A DNA stretch of 19,120 bases, taken from the NCBI GenBank assembly GCA_036159515.1, contig JAYYEV010000012.1, forward strand, positions 1 to 19,120, in the 5' to 3' direction. A program made the translations under genes and the position numbers. The notes beneath the pieces were generated by a model that was given only the letters and a program-made list of their open reading frames with translations, was not told where the DNA came from and made no database searches. This stretch comes from GCA-002727735 sp036159515. Lineage in GTDB: Bacteria; Bacteroidota; Bacteroidia; Flavobacteriales_D; Parvicellaceae. Below, piece by piece: positions 7,586-15,967 of the stretch (within the stretch, counting starts at the first letter, position 1; each line of letters begins with the position of its first letter).

Positions 7586-8227
7586 TTAGTTTTTGATCAT
7601 AATCATCATCCCGTCTCTCACAGGAAATAACACATTTCTGACCCTGCTATCTTGATGTACTTTTTCATTAAACTTTTTAAGAATTACCGTTTCTTTATCT
7701 TTAATATCGGGTTCTTCTAGCACTTTTCCGCTCCAAAGAACATTATCAGCAATTATCCATCCTCCTTTATTGACTTGATCAATTACTAAATCAAAATAAG
7801 TTATGTAATTTTCCTTATCTGCATCTATAAACACCAAGTCCCATTTCAGATTTAAGGCTGGGATAGCCTCAACCGCATCTGAATTTATGAACTCAATTTG
7901 ATGTTTATAAGGTGAATCATTGATGTATTTTTTTACCATCATTTCTAATTCTATGTTCTTATCGATGGTCACCAGTTTTCCATTTTTGGGTAATCCCTCA
8001 GCCAAACACAAAGCACTGTAACCAGTGTAAGTGCCTATTTCAAGAATATTTTGCGGTTGTATTGCAGTAGATAAAAAGCTTAGAATTCTGCCTTGAAGAT
8101 GTCCAGAAAGCATTCTAGGCTGTATTACTTTTAAATGAGTTTGTCTATTTAAATGAAATAACAGATCACTTTCTTTCTCTGTGTGTTCCCGAGCATAAGC
8201 CTCAATTGAAGGATCTATAAAATCCAT
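7586..8227 (-). CDS. SAM-dependent class I O-methyltransferase (catechol/caffeoyl-CoA OMT-like)
   Basis: 213 residues, cytoplasmic, full length for the Methyltransf_3 family. It would transfer methyl from S-adenosylmethionine to a hydroxyl group, usually of a catechol, using a divalent metal. Visible motifs: ILEIGTYTGYSAL (61-73, SAM motif I), VTIDKN (86-91, the acidic residue for the SAM ribose), FIDADKENY (133-141; D135 a metal ligand and K138 the likely catalytic base) and IIADNVLWSGKV (158-169; D161 and N162 metal ligands). The natural substrate cannot be told from the sequence. ATG at 8227 lies 5 bp after the yqeY-like stop, so the gene looks like the last member of the cell-division operon; a 70-bp gap follows. 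Confidence 0.92.
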   Translation of the reverse strand: MDFIDPSIEAYAREHTEKESDLLFHLNRQTHLKVIQPRMLSGHLQGRILSFLSTAIQPQNILEIGTYTGYSALCLAEGLPKNGKLVTIDKNIELEMMVKKYINDSPYKHQIEFINSDAVEAIPALNLKWDLVFIDADKENYITYFDLVIDQVNKGGWIIADNVLWSGKVLEEPDIKDKETVILKKFNEKVHQDSRVRNVLFPVRDGMMIMIKN

Positions 8228-8232
8228 TACTT

Positions 8233-8682
8233 TTAACTTAAGAGAGCTTTAACTAAAGATGAAATTTTTGATCCATCCGCTTTGCCTCCTAAATTCTTCA
8301 TTGCCACACCCATTACTTTGCCCATATCTTTCATTCCATTTGCTCCTAAATCAGAAATAATTTTATTGATTTCAGCCTCAAGCTCTTCATCAGAAACTGG
8401 CTTTGGTAAATATTCTTTGTATATATTAGATTGCATTAGCTCTACTTCTGCAAGGTCTTCTCTATTTTGTTCTTTATAGATTTCATAAGCATCGATTCGT
8501 TGCTTATTCAGTTTAGCTATAATCTTAATTAAAAGATCGTCTTCAATTTCGTCTTTTTTACCTGTCTTTGTTTTTTCAATTAAAATTGCAGATTTGATAG
8601 CTCTGAGTGCTTCTAATCTTACTTTGTCTTTGGATAACATGGCAGACTTAATGTCACTACCAATCTTACTTTCTAGTCTCAT
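8233..8682 (-). CDS. YqeY-like protein (GatB/YqeY domain)
   Basis: 149 residues, cytoplasmic. It matches the small stand-alone YqeY family, related to the C-terminal tRNA-binding helical domain of GatB, the amidotransferase subunit that makes Gln-tRNA or Asn-tRNA. Seen here: an N-terminal helical region with ALRAIKSAI (about 25-33), a middle block with IYKEYLPKP (about 87-95), and a C-terminal helical region with KDMGKVMGVAMKNLGGKADG (about 118-137), which is the family signature. The molecular role of stand-alone YqeY is not established; a tRNA-related function is inferred from GatB. ATG at 8682 lies 5 bp after the ftsZ stop. Placement directly behind ftsZ is, to my knowledge, common in Bacteroidota. 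Confidence 0.92.
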   Translation of the reverse strand: MRLESKIGSDIKSAMLSKDKVRLEALRAIKSAILIEKTKTGKKDEIEDDLLIKIIAKLNKQRIDAYEIYKEQNREDLAEVELMQSNIYKEYLPKPVSDEELEAEINKIISDLGANGMKDMGKVMGVAMKNLGGKADGSKISSLVKALLS

Positions 8683-8687
8683 TCTGA

Positions 8688-10334
8688 TTAATCCACGTTA
8701 TCATGAAGAAATGAATTATTATCACTTAACCCTGTTCTTTTTTCTCCATTATCATCTTCACTTTCCCAAAGTGTATATTTGGAAACATCAGATTCTGATG
8801 ATGGATTGAGTTCGTCTAACTCTACATTCCTTCTTTTATAAGCCGGAACATTCTCCATTTCATTTAACCCCAGGGGAGATCTTAATTTTTGTGTAGCTTT
8901 CTTAATCCTTTCTAGTCTTTCGTCTATAATTTCTTTTGCTTCATTTAAATTATTTTCGTCTTGAGATTGAAATGAGGTAGATTCTTCTACCTGTTGATCT
9001 TTTTTAAGTTCTATTTCTTTTTCATCAACCTCATCCACTATTTCATCATCTTCTAATAAAAATCTGATTTTTCCATCATTCTTATCAAGATCTGGAGAGG
9101 GAATTGGTGCAGCATAGTCTGTATTTGTTTCTGTTACAACTTGGCTATTTTCATTTTCTTCCATTGTTGATTGATCTACTTCTTCTTCCTCTAATAGATA
9201 CTTTTTGGTCATAATATCTTCTACTTCCTCAGCTGATTTTAGCTCATTATTAACTGAAACAATCTCTTCTTCTTCTACTGGTGATTCTACTTCTTGAGTA
9301 ATCTCTGTAGGTCTTTCGTCCTCTAAATTCATTCGTTTTTTCTCTGGGGCTTTAAATGATAATCCTGTGTGTGGAGTAGTTTTAAATCCAGTAGCAATAA
9401 TAGTCACACACAACTTTTCACCAAGGGTTTCATCATGTCCATGGCCCCATATAACATCCGCAGTACTACCCGCTTCTTCCTGTATATAATCAGTAATATC
9501 TGATATTTCATCCATTAAAACTGCTTTATCACCGTATGTTATATTAAGTAAAACATAAGTTGCTCCCTCTATATTATTATCATTTAACAGAGGAGAGCTT
9601 AAAGCTTGTTCCACACATTTAGTTGCTCTATCATCTCCCTCAGCTTCAGCTGATCCCATGATGGCCACACCACTATCTTTCATAACGGTATTCACGTCAT
9701 TAAAATCTACGTTGATTTGCCCTGTTACAGAAATAACTTCCGCTATTCCTTTAGCCGCAATAGCTAACACATCATCAGCTTGCTCAAAAGCATTTACAAG
9801 AGATAGATTACCAAACATTTCTCTTAACTTATCGTTATTGATGACCAAAAGAGTGTCAACAGCATCTCTCATTTGTTCTATTCCATCCTCAGCCTGAGTT
9901 CTTCTTTTTCGGCCTTCAAAGGTAAATGGTACAGTTATAATCCCCACGGTTAAAATACCCATATCCCTTGCTGTTTGAGCTATAACAGGAGCTGCACCAG
10001 TACCAGTTCCTCCACCCATTCCAGCAGTTACAAAAATCATTTTTGTATTCTTTGCTAGGATATCTTTAATTTCATCCAAGTTTTCGATAGCTGCGTTTTT
10101 GCCTATCTCAGGAATAGATCCAGCTCCCCTTCCTTCAGTTAAACTTTGACCTAAAGGAATTTTAGTAGGCACAGGACTAATATCCAAAGCTTGATGATCG
10201 GTGTTACAAACTATAAAATCAACTCCTTTGATTCCTTGTCTATACATGTGGTTTACGGCATTACTTCCACCACCTCCGACACCAATCACTTTGATAATGG
10301 AAGATTGTTCTTTTGGCATATCGAATCTCATCAT
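8688..10334 (-). CDS. ftsZ: Cell division GTPase FtsZ
   Basis: 548 residues. Tubulin-like GTPase that polymerises into the Z ring under the membrane at mid-cell. GTPase core at about 12-317: KVIGVGGGGSNAVNHM (15-30), GGGTGTGAAP (107-116, tubulin signature) and the T7 synergy loop NVDFNDVNTV (208-217; D210 and D213 hydrolyse GTP of the neighbouring subunit). An acidic, low-complexity linker of about 170 residues (318-490) follows, rich in Glu, Asp, Ser and Thr. The C-terminal part contains VPAYKRRNVEL (496-506) and ends NNSFLHDNVD, the conserved Bacteroidota tail that should contact FtsA. ATG at 10334 (MM doublet) gives the standard N-terminus before QSSIIKVIG. The gene starts 16 bp after the ftsA stop, the widest junction among the genes from murE to the methyltransferase. 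No promoter motif is obvious in that gap. Confidence 0.99.
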   Translation of the reverse strand: MMRFDMPKEQSSIIKVIGVGGGGSNAVNHMYRQGIKGVDFIVCNTDHQALDISPVPTKIPLGQSLTEGRGAGSIPEIGKNAAIENLDEIKDILAKNTKMIFVTAGMGGGTGTGAAPVIAQTARDMGILTVGIITVPFTFEGRKRRTQAEDGIEQMRDAVDTLLVINNDKLREMFGNLSLVNAFEQADDVLAIAAKGIAEVISVTGQINVDFNDVNTVMKDSGVAIMGSAEAEGDDRATKCVEQALSSPLLNDNNIEGATYVLLNITYGDKAVLMDEISDITDYIQEEAGSTADVIWGHGHDETLGEKLCVTIIATGFKTTPHTGLSFKAPEKKRMNLEDERPTEITQEVESPVEEEEIVSVNNELKSAEEVEDIMTKKYLLEEEEVDQSTMEENENSQVVTETNTDYAAPIPSPDLDKNDGKIRFLLEDDEIVDEVDEKEIELKKDQQVEESTSFQSQDENNLNEAKEIIDERLERIKKATQKLRSPLGLNEMENVPAYKRRNVELDELNPSSESDVSKYTLWESEDDNGEKRTGLSDNNSFLHDNVD

Positions 10335-10350
10335 AATTTCTGTTTTTAGA

Positions 10351-11613
10351 TTAATCTACTTTTTCGTCAAAAAATGTTTTAATTTTCTCAAAAAATCCAC
10401 CTTTGTATTTTTGAGAGTGCATTCTTGTACTTATTTTTTCGTTTCTAGCTTTTAACAATTCAAATTGTTCAAATCCTTTAGCTACTAATCCTACACCAGT
10501 TGCAAATAATGGAGAGGTCACATTTATATTAGTATTTGCACTTAAATGCTCATTGGGGTAGCCTATTCTCGAGTCAATTCCAGTTGTAAATTCCATTAAC
10601 TGATTAATATGTTTTAACTGAGAACCTCCACCAGTAACCACAATTCCACCTATTAATTTTTTATCAAATCCAGAATTCTTAATTTCAAAATAGATGTGTT
10701 CAATGATTTCAGACATTCTAGCACTAATGATGTTTGCTAAATTTTTTACCGATATTTCTTTAGGATCTCTTCCTCTTAATCCAGGGATGCATACGATTTC
10801 ATTATCTTGAGTAGCTTGAGGTAAGGCAGCTCCAAATTTGGTTTTAAGCAATTCCGCTTGTCTGTGCATAATGGTACAACCTTCCTTAATATCCTCTGTA
10901 ATCACATTCCCACCAAATGGTATTACAGCAGTATGTCTAATAATACCATCATGAAAAATGGCAATATCTGTCGTACCACCTCCAATGTCAATCAAAGCGA
11001 CACCAGCCTCTTTTTCTTCTTCACTCAAAACTGCCGAAGAAGAAGCTAAGGGTTCAAGGATGAGTTCAGCAACTTCTAATCCTGCTTTATTTACACATTT
11101 AAAAATATTTTTTGCTGCAGCAATTTGACCTGTTATAATATGAAAATTAGCTTCAAGTTGAACCCCTGACATGCCTATTGGATCTTTAATTCCTGGCTCT
11201 CTATCTACAATATATTCCTGAGGTAATACATGTATGATTTCTTCACCAGGCATCATCACTAATTTATACATATCATCTATTAGCTCATCCACATCTTTTT
11301 GTGATATTTCTTCATCTATTGTATCACGGGTAATCATACCTCGGTGTTGTAAACTTTTAATGTGTTGACCCGCAATTCCCACATTTACTACATTAATCTC
11401 AACTCCAGATTTTGCCTCTGCTTCTTCGACTGCAGCTCTTATAGATTGAACTGTCTTTTCTATATTAGAAACCACCCCCCTAGTAACTCCTAAACTTGGA
11501 GCTTTCCCAACTCCAAGAATTTCAATTTTGCCATGTTCTGTTTTTCTACCAACAAGGCAAGCAATTTTAGTTGTTCCAATATCTAAGCCAACAACAATTT
11601 CTGGTGCATCCAT
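10351..11613 (-). CDS. ftsA: Cell division protein FtsA
   Basis: 420 residues from the preferred start. Actin-like ATPase that tethers FtsZ filaments to the membrane. Seen: the phosphate-1 loop VVGLDIGTTK near the N-terminus, the family's 1C domain in the next quarter, the phosphate-2 loop LIDIGGGTTD in the middle, the adenosine-binding segment GGIVVTGGGSQL further on, and a C-terminal amphipathic helix (GGFFEKIKTFFDEKVD) suited to membrane attachment. The reading frame stays open to a TTG at 11637 inside ftsQ, but ATG at 11613 fits better: it lies 1 bp after the ftsQ stop and gives the normal short N-terminus (MDAPEIVVGLDIGT). The close coupling with ftsQ and ftsZ follows the usual dcw order. 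Confidence 0.98.
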   Translation of the reverse strand: MDAPEIVVGLDIGTTKIACLVGRKTEHGKIEILGVGKAPSLGVTRGVVSNIEKTVQSIRAAVEEAEAKSGVEINVVNVGIAGQHIKSLQHRGMITRDTIDEEISQKDVDELIDDMYKLVMMPGEEIIHVLPQEYIVDREPGIKDPIGMSGVQLEANFHIITGQIAAAKNIFKCVNKAGLEVAELILEPLASSSAVLSEEEKEAGVALIDIGGGTTDIAIFHDGIIRHTAVIPFGGNVITEDIKEGCTIMHRQAELLKTKFGAALPQATQDNEIVCIPGLRGRDPKEISVKNLANIISARMSEIIEHIYFEIKNSGFDKKLIGGIVVTGGGSQLKHINQLMEFTTGIDSRIGYPNEHLSANTNINVTSPLFATGVGLVAKGFEQFELLKARNEKISTRMHSQKYKGGFFEKIKTFFDEKVD

Positions 11614-11614
11614 A

Positions 11615-12391
11615 TTAATTAATTTTTGAGCAAACAATTTGATCGTTAAACATCACATTAAGTGTATCATATAAATTCAACTCTTTTGGTGAAGGGCCTT
11701 CAGTATAAAAGAGTTTTATTTTTTTAAATTTCTTTTCCATATTTTCAATAGATCCAAACAAGATTTTATGATTACCTATTCTTGGAATGAGTTCAAAGTA
11801 CCCATTATTGTTTATGTGTATTTGAACTATTTGAGATTTTAAGAACGGATCATTGTTAATTAATCTACTCATATTGTAGATTTGGCTAAGTTGACCTCTA
11901 TTTACATTACTGACGAGATTAGAATCAGAAAATTTAAATTCTCCTGAAAAAAGAGGTAGTTTGGCCACATAAGAATCGCTTGTTCTCATCAATAACCCAT
12001 GCTCATCAATGTATGCATTTTCATTAGGATCGTTAGCTATTAATCTTGCAATTGGTGTACGCTTACTTAAATTGATATTTAACTCTCCCGTATTCAAAAA
12101 ATATACTTCTGCATTTTCTAGTGCGAAATGAGCATTTAATTTCTTTTCCACTTCTTGAGCATTGATCTCTTTATTCAACGTAACTCCTTGTACCAACCCT
12201 AAATCTTTTATAATTTCAACTACATCTGACTTTTTTATTAATTGATGTTTATTGTCCTTTGTGAAGCTGATTTTTAAAGAGGAATATATTATATTATGAT
12301 GTGTCTTATTAACAAATGCAGTTAAAATAACCCATATGGTAATAACTCCAATCCAAAAAAATATGGTCAATATTTTTCTAACTAATTTCAC
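11615..12391 (-). CDS. ftsQ: Cell division protein FtsQ (GTG start)
   Basis: 258 residues. Bitopic inner-membrane divisome protein: a short cytoplasmic start (KLVRK), one membrane helix at about 7-27 (ILTIFFWIGVITIWVILTAF), then a periplasmic part. Residues of about 40-110 look like the POTRA domain (LIKKSDVVEIIKDLG, then ALENAEVYFLNTGELNINL), followed by the FtsQ beta domain (RTPIARLI to about 225). Sequence conservation of FtsQ is low across phyla, so identification rests on topology, size and position between murC and ftsA. The start codon is GTG at 12391: the codon directly before it in frame is TAA, so no earlier start exists. It overlaps the end of murC by 14 bp, which suggests translational coupling. 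Confidence 0.93.
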   Translation of the reverse strand: MKLVRKILTIFFWIGVITIWVILTAFVNKTHHNIIYSSLKISFTKDNKHQLIKKSDVVEIIKDLGLVQGVTLNKEINAQEVEKKLNAHFALENAEVYFLNTGELNINLSKRTPIARLIANDPNENAYIDEHGLLMRTSDSYVAKLPLFSGEFKFSDSNLVSNVNRGQLSQIYNMSRLINNDPFLKSQIVQIHINNNGYFELIPRIGNHKILFGSIENMEKKFKKIKLFYTEGPSPKELNLYDTLNVMFNDQIVCSKIN

Positions 12392-13733
12392 TTAAAAAAG
12401 ATTTAAGGGGAACTATTAAACGATCAATATCACCAGCTCCAATAGTAGAAACAACAAACTTTTCTTCAAGTTTTAATGCCACATGAAGATCTTCTTCTTT
12501 TATTAATAATGATTTTTGATCCATTTCAATACCATTTAATAATGTTTCGGCATTTATCCCTTCAATAGGTATTTCTCTAGCTGGATAAATTGGCATAACA
12601 AATAAGGCATCAAATTCACTTAATGCGGTTTGGAATTCCATTAAAAAATCACGAGTTCTAGAATATAAATGAGGTTGAAATACAGCAATAAGTTTATAGC
12701 CAGGATAAAATTCTCTAAGCCCCTCATAAAGCACCTTTATTTCATTAGGGTGATGTGCATAATCATCAACATATACTCTTTGACCATCATTGTAGTGTAT
12801 TTCAAATCTTCTTTTTACTCCCTTGAAATTTGAAAGCGTACTTTTTAATTTTTCAAAGGTCAGACCCCATTCTAAACAACTTAGTATAGCTCCAGCTGCA
12901 TTCAATAAATTGTGTCTTCCAGGTAATTGAAATTCAAAATTTTCATAGGTTTCTCCCTTGTAGTTCACATTGAAAATGTAACTACCTCGTTTTAACCTCA
13001 CATCGTAAACAAATAATGTAGATGAGGTTTGAAAACCATATGTTAATGCATTAGGAAATTGATTTTTTAAATCTTCCTGAACGTATAAACAATCTTGATT
13101 TTTTAATGAGTCCACAAATAATTTAAATCCTTCTATTAATGATTCTTCATCTCCGTAAATGTCCAAATGGTCAGGATCCATTGAGGTTAAAATGATAGCA
13201 CTTGGATGAAGCTGCAAAAAGGATCGATCATATTCATCAGCCTCAACTACTGCATTTTGACCTTCTTGAATAAGAATATTTGAATTATAGTTCGTACAAA
13301 TTCCTCCTAGAAAAGAAACGCCTCCACAGTTGTTTTGTTGTAGTAGGTGAGCCACAATTGAACTAGTTGTGGTTTTACCATGTGTCCCAGCAACAGCTAT
13401 GGTTTTGTATGACTTTGTAATTTCACCTAAGACATATGCTCTTTTGTGAACTGGAACATTCGTCTTTAAAAAATGATTTAATTGTACGTTATTGGAAGGA
13501 ATAGCTGGAGTGAAAACAACTAAATCTACTGATTCAATATCCTTGATTAAAGAGATTTCATCATTATAAATGATATGAGATCCAAGATTACTTAACGCTA
13601 ATGTAATTTCTGTTTTTGACCTATCATAGCCGCTAACCACAACTCCCTTGTATAAAAAGAATTTTGCTAAAGCACTCATCCCAATACCCCCAATTCCAAT
13701 AAAATGAACTCTATTTATACTTTCTAAATTCAA
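12378..13733 (-). CDS. murC: UDP-N-acetylmuramate--L-alanine ligase MurC (TTG start)
   Basis: 451 residues, cytoplasmic, complete three-domain Mur ligase that adds L-Ala to UDP-MurNAc using ATP. UDP-binding domain: FIGIGGIGMSALA (11-23). ATPase domain: AGTHGKTTTSS (115-125, P-loop), EADEYDRSF (164-172) and the N/H motif PGRHNLLNA (271-279). C-terminal domain: GVKRRFE (305-311), YVDDYAHHP (321-329), FQPHLYSRT (352-360) and STIGAGDID (429-437). The YAHHPxE signature separates MurC from the other ligases. The start is TTG at 13733, 5 bp after the murG stop; there is no in-frame ATG between it and the upstream in-frame stop, and the resulting N-terminus (NLESINRVHFIGIGGIG) is normal for the family. 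The 3' end overlaps ftsQ by 14 bp. Confidence 0.98.
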   Translation of the reverse strand: MNLESINRVHFIGIGGIGMSALAKFFLYKGVVVSGYDRSKTEITLALSNLGSHIIYNDEISLIKDIESVDLVVFTPAIPSNNVQLNHFLKTNVPVHKRAYVLGEITKSYKTIAVAGTHGKTTTSSIVAHLLQQNNCGGVSFLGGICTNYNSNILIQEGQNAVVEADEYDRSFLQLHPSAIILTSMDPDHLDIYGDEESLIEGFKLFVDSLKNQDCLYVQEDLKNQFPNALTYGFQTSSTLFVYDVRLKRGSYIFNVNYKGETYENFEFQLPGRHNLLNAAGAILSCLEWGLTFEKLKSTLSNFKGVKRRFEIHYNDGQRVYVDDYAHHPNEIKVLYEGLREFYPGYKLIAVFQPHLYSRTRDFLMEFQTALSEFDALFVMPIYPAREIPIEGINAETLLNGIEMDQKSLLIKEEDLHVALKLEEKFVVSTIGAGDIDRLIVPLKSFLSEIS

Positions 13734-13738
13734 TGGAT

Positions 13739-14845
13739 TTAAATAAGTTTTTCGATTTCAATTACTATATCCCTAGCGGCATTTGGTTTGCCCATTTTCT
13801 TAGCATTTTTTGAGATTTCAAAAATCTTTAATTCATCTTTAAGTAATGCCATTGCTTTTTCCAAAGCAAATCTAGTTTCATTGTCATTTACCAGAACAGC
13901 TGCATTTTGCTTTACCAGTGCCATTGCATTTTTTCGCTGATGGTCTTCAGCTACATTAGGAGATGGAATTAAAAGACTAGCTTTTCCCGTTAATGTAATT
14001 TCACTAATCGATAGAGCCCCTGCTCTAGAAATGACTAGGTCAGCAATTTCATAAGCCAAATCCATTCTTTTTATAAATGGCATAGCATGAACATTCTTAA
14101 ATTCCTTTAATTTTTCATTTTTAGAAATTTGATCAAAATACCGTTTACCTACTTGCCATATGAGTTGAACAGGTTGATTTTTTAACACATCTAAAGAGGA
14201 CAATATACCCTCATTAATAGATTTGGCTCCTAAACTTCCTCCTATAACTAAAATGACTTTATCTCCTTTATTAATATTAAAATGTTTTAACGCCAAATCA
14301 CTTTTTGGGCCCATATCCATTAAATCCTTTCTGACAGGATTCCCCGTAATGACAAGTTTTGATTTTGGAAAAAATTGATCCATATTATCATAAGCCACAC
14401 ATATTTTATGTGCTTTTTTACTTAGCCATTTATTCGTCAATCCTGCGTATGAGTTTTGTTCTTGAATTAGAGTGGGAATTCCTAGTCTATTTGCCATTCT
14501 TAGGGTTGGACCACTCGCATAACCTCCTACACCAATGACTGCATCTGGATTAAAATATTCTATAATTTTTTTAGCAGCAGTTAAACTTTTGAGCAGACGA
14601 ACAGGAAAAGAGAAGTTTTTGATTAATGAGTTCATTGAAAATGATCGTTGTATTCCAACTACATCAAGCCCTTTTATATTGTAGCCAGCGTCTGGAATTT
14701 TTTCCATCTCCATTCTGCCGTTTGCCCCAACAAATAAAATTTCACAATTCGAAAATTTATGTTCAAGTTCTTGAGCTATTGCAAGAGCCGGAAAAATATG
14801 CCCACCTGTTCCTCCACCGCTTATGATAAACTTCAACTTTTTCAT
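13739..14845 (-). CDS. murG: UDP-N-acetylglucosamine--undecaprenyl-PP-MurNAc-pentapeptide transferase MurG
   Basis: 368 residues, peripheral inner-membrane GT-B glycosyltransferase (GT28) that converts lipid I to lipid II. N-terminal domain: ISGGGTGGHIFPA (8-20), GVGGYASGP (105-113) and IQEQNSYAG (127-135), which handle lipid I and the membrane. C-terminal domain: IGGSLGAKSINE (201-212), ISRAGALSISE (272-282) and PSPNVAEDHQRKNA (294-307 region), which bind UDP-GlcNAc. Length is normal. The start is ATG at 14845, directly abutting the ftsW stop (TAAATG), which strongly suggests coupled translation of the lipid II flippase-side polymerase gene and this transferase. Confidence 0.99.
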   Translation of the reverse strand: MKKLKFIISGGGTGGHIFPALAIAQELEHKFSNCEILFVGANGRMEMEKIPDAGYNIKGLDVVGIQRSFSMNSLIKNFSFPVRLLKSLTAAKKIIEYFNPDAVIGVGGYASGPTLRMANRLGIPTLIQEQNSYAGLTNKWLSKKAHKICVAYDNMDQFFPKSKLVITGNPVRKDLMDMGPKSDLALKHFNINKGDKVILVIGGSLGAKSINEGILSSLDVLKNQPVQLIWQVGKRYFDQISKNEKLKEFKNVHAMPFIKRMDLAYEIADLVISRAGALSISEITLTGKASLLIPSPNVAEDHQRKNAMALVKQNAAVLVNDNETRFALEKAMALLKDELKIFEISKNAKKMGKPNAARDIVIEIEKLI

Positions 14846-15964
14846 TTAAGCATCTTTGTAAACCGTTCTACTGACATTAATGATTATACCTAAGGCAACA
14901 CAACTAAAAATAATGGAAGTACCTCCCATACTTATGAGAGGAAGTGGCTGCCCAGTAACAGGAAATAAATTAACTCCAACACCCATGTTAATTAAGGATT
15001 GAAAAACCAATAAAAAGCTCAAACCAAATACGATATAAGATCCAAATAAACTTTCTGTTTTATTCATAATTCGAATGGATCTAAAAAATAGAATCGTGTA
15101 CATTATGACTAAACCTAAACCTCCTAAAATAGATCCAAACTCTTCGATTGAGGATGCATAAATAAAATCTGATTGAGCAGAATACAAGTCGTTTTTTACA
15201 TGGCCTTTCCCTGGTCCCTTTCCAAATAAAAAACCATTTGCCACAGCTCTTTTAGCCATTTCAGCTTGGTAATTTTCTTTTTGACTTCCACTTTCAAAAC
15301 TGGTGATTCTTTTTTGCCATGTGTCTACTCTAGGTAATAGCCCTGGAAAAGCTAAATTTAACAAAATCAATATGGCAAAACCAGCAATTGAAACTCCAAT
15401 CACTGCAGATAAATGCTTCAACTTTGCACCTCCAACAAACAGCATAATAAAACAAACAATAAACAACATAGCTGCTGTTGAAAAATCGGCTGGTAAAATT
15501 AATCCGCAAATAATAACTACAGGCCATAAAATAGGGGTTACACCTAATTTAAAATCTTTAATTACTTCTTTTTTGTGTACTAACATTCTAGCCACATAAA
15601 TAACAAGTACTAACTTAGCTAAATCGGAAGGTTGAAAACCCATAATCCACCTTGAAGCATTTCCCTTATTTACTCCAAATAATAAGGTAACAAATAGCAA
15701 CACAATAGATATAAAAATGCCTATTTGTGAGAGCCTTGAAAAATATTTAAAATTGAAAAACTGAAGATAGATGATGATTACAATCCCAATCATCAATATT
15801 AACAAATGCTTAATTAAAAAAGGAACCACATTTCCACCTGCTAATCTGAAAGCTAAATTTGAGCTGGAACTGTAAGCCATTACAAGTGAATAAAGAGACA
15901 ACACGACAATGATAGTCCATATGACTTTATCCCCTTTAATGTATTTTTCAATAAACTTTTGCAC
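14846..15964 (-). CDS. ftsW: Septal peptidoglycan glycosyltransferase FtsW (SEDS family, GTG start)
   Basis: 372 residues, polytopic (about ten hydrophobic segments) inner-membrane SEDS protein that polymerises lipid II at the septum together with a class B PBP. Visible SEDS features: NKGNASRWIMGFQPSDLAKL in the first third, LPADFSTAAMLF in the middle, a large periplasmic loop with W-QKRITSF and FGKGPGKGHVKND, and near the C-terminus LFPVTGQPLPLISMGGTS, the family signature. Position beside murG and the Mur ligases argues for FtsW and against RodA. The start is GTG at 15964: the stop of the preceding gene (TAA, 15968-15970) is also in this frame two codons upstream, so no ATG is available. 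Three bp separate it from the upstream MurD-like small gene. Confidence 0.97.
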   Translation of the reverse strand: MQKFIEKYIKGDKVIWTIIVVLSLYSLVMAYSSSSNLAFRLAGGNVVPFLIKHLLILMIGIVIIIYLQFFNFKYFSRLSQIGIFISIVLLFVTLLFGVNKGNASRWIMGFQPSDLAKLVLVIYVARMLVHKKEVIKDFKLGVTPILWPVVIICGLILPADFSTAAMLFIVCFIMLFVGGAKLKHLSAVIGVSIAGFAILILLNLAFPGLLPRVDTWQKRITSFESGSQKENYQAEMAKRAVANGFLFGKGPGKGHVKNDLYSAQSDFIYASSIEEFGSILGGLGLVIMYTILFFRSIRIMNKTESLFGSYIVFGLSFLLVFQSLINMGVGVNLFPVTGQPLPLISMGGTSIIFSCVALGIIINVSRTVYKDA

Positions 15965-15967
15965 GAT

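Noticed and set aside
11614..11637. TTG at 11637 as the ftsA start (428 residues, overlapping ftsQ by 23 bp)
   Set aside because: ATG at 11613 lies 1 bp after the ftsQ stop and yields the usual short FtsA N-terminus; the extra eight residues match nothing expected.
15330..15527. Minus-strand frame of 65 codons inside ftsW
   Set aside because: It is a second frame within a clearly coding SEDS gene; its product is Cys-, Phe- and Tyr-rich with no family resemblance.
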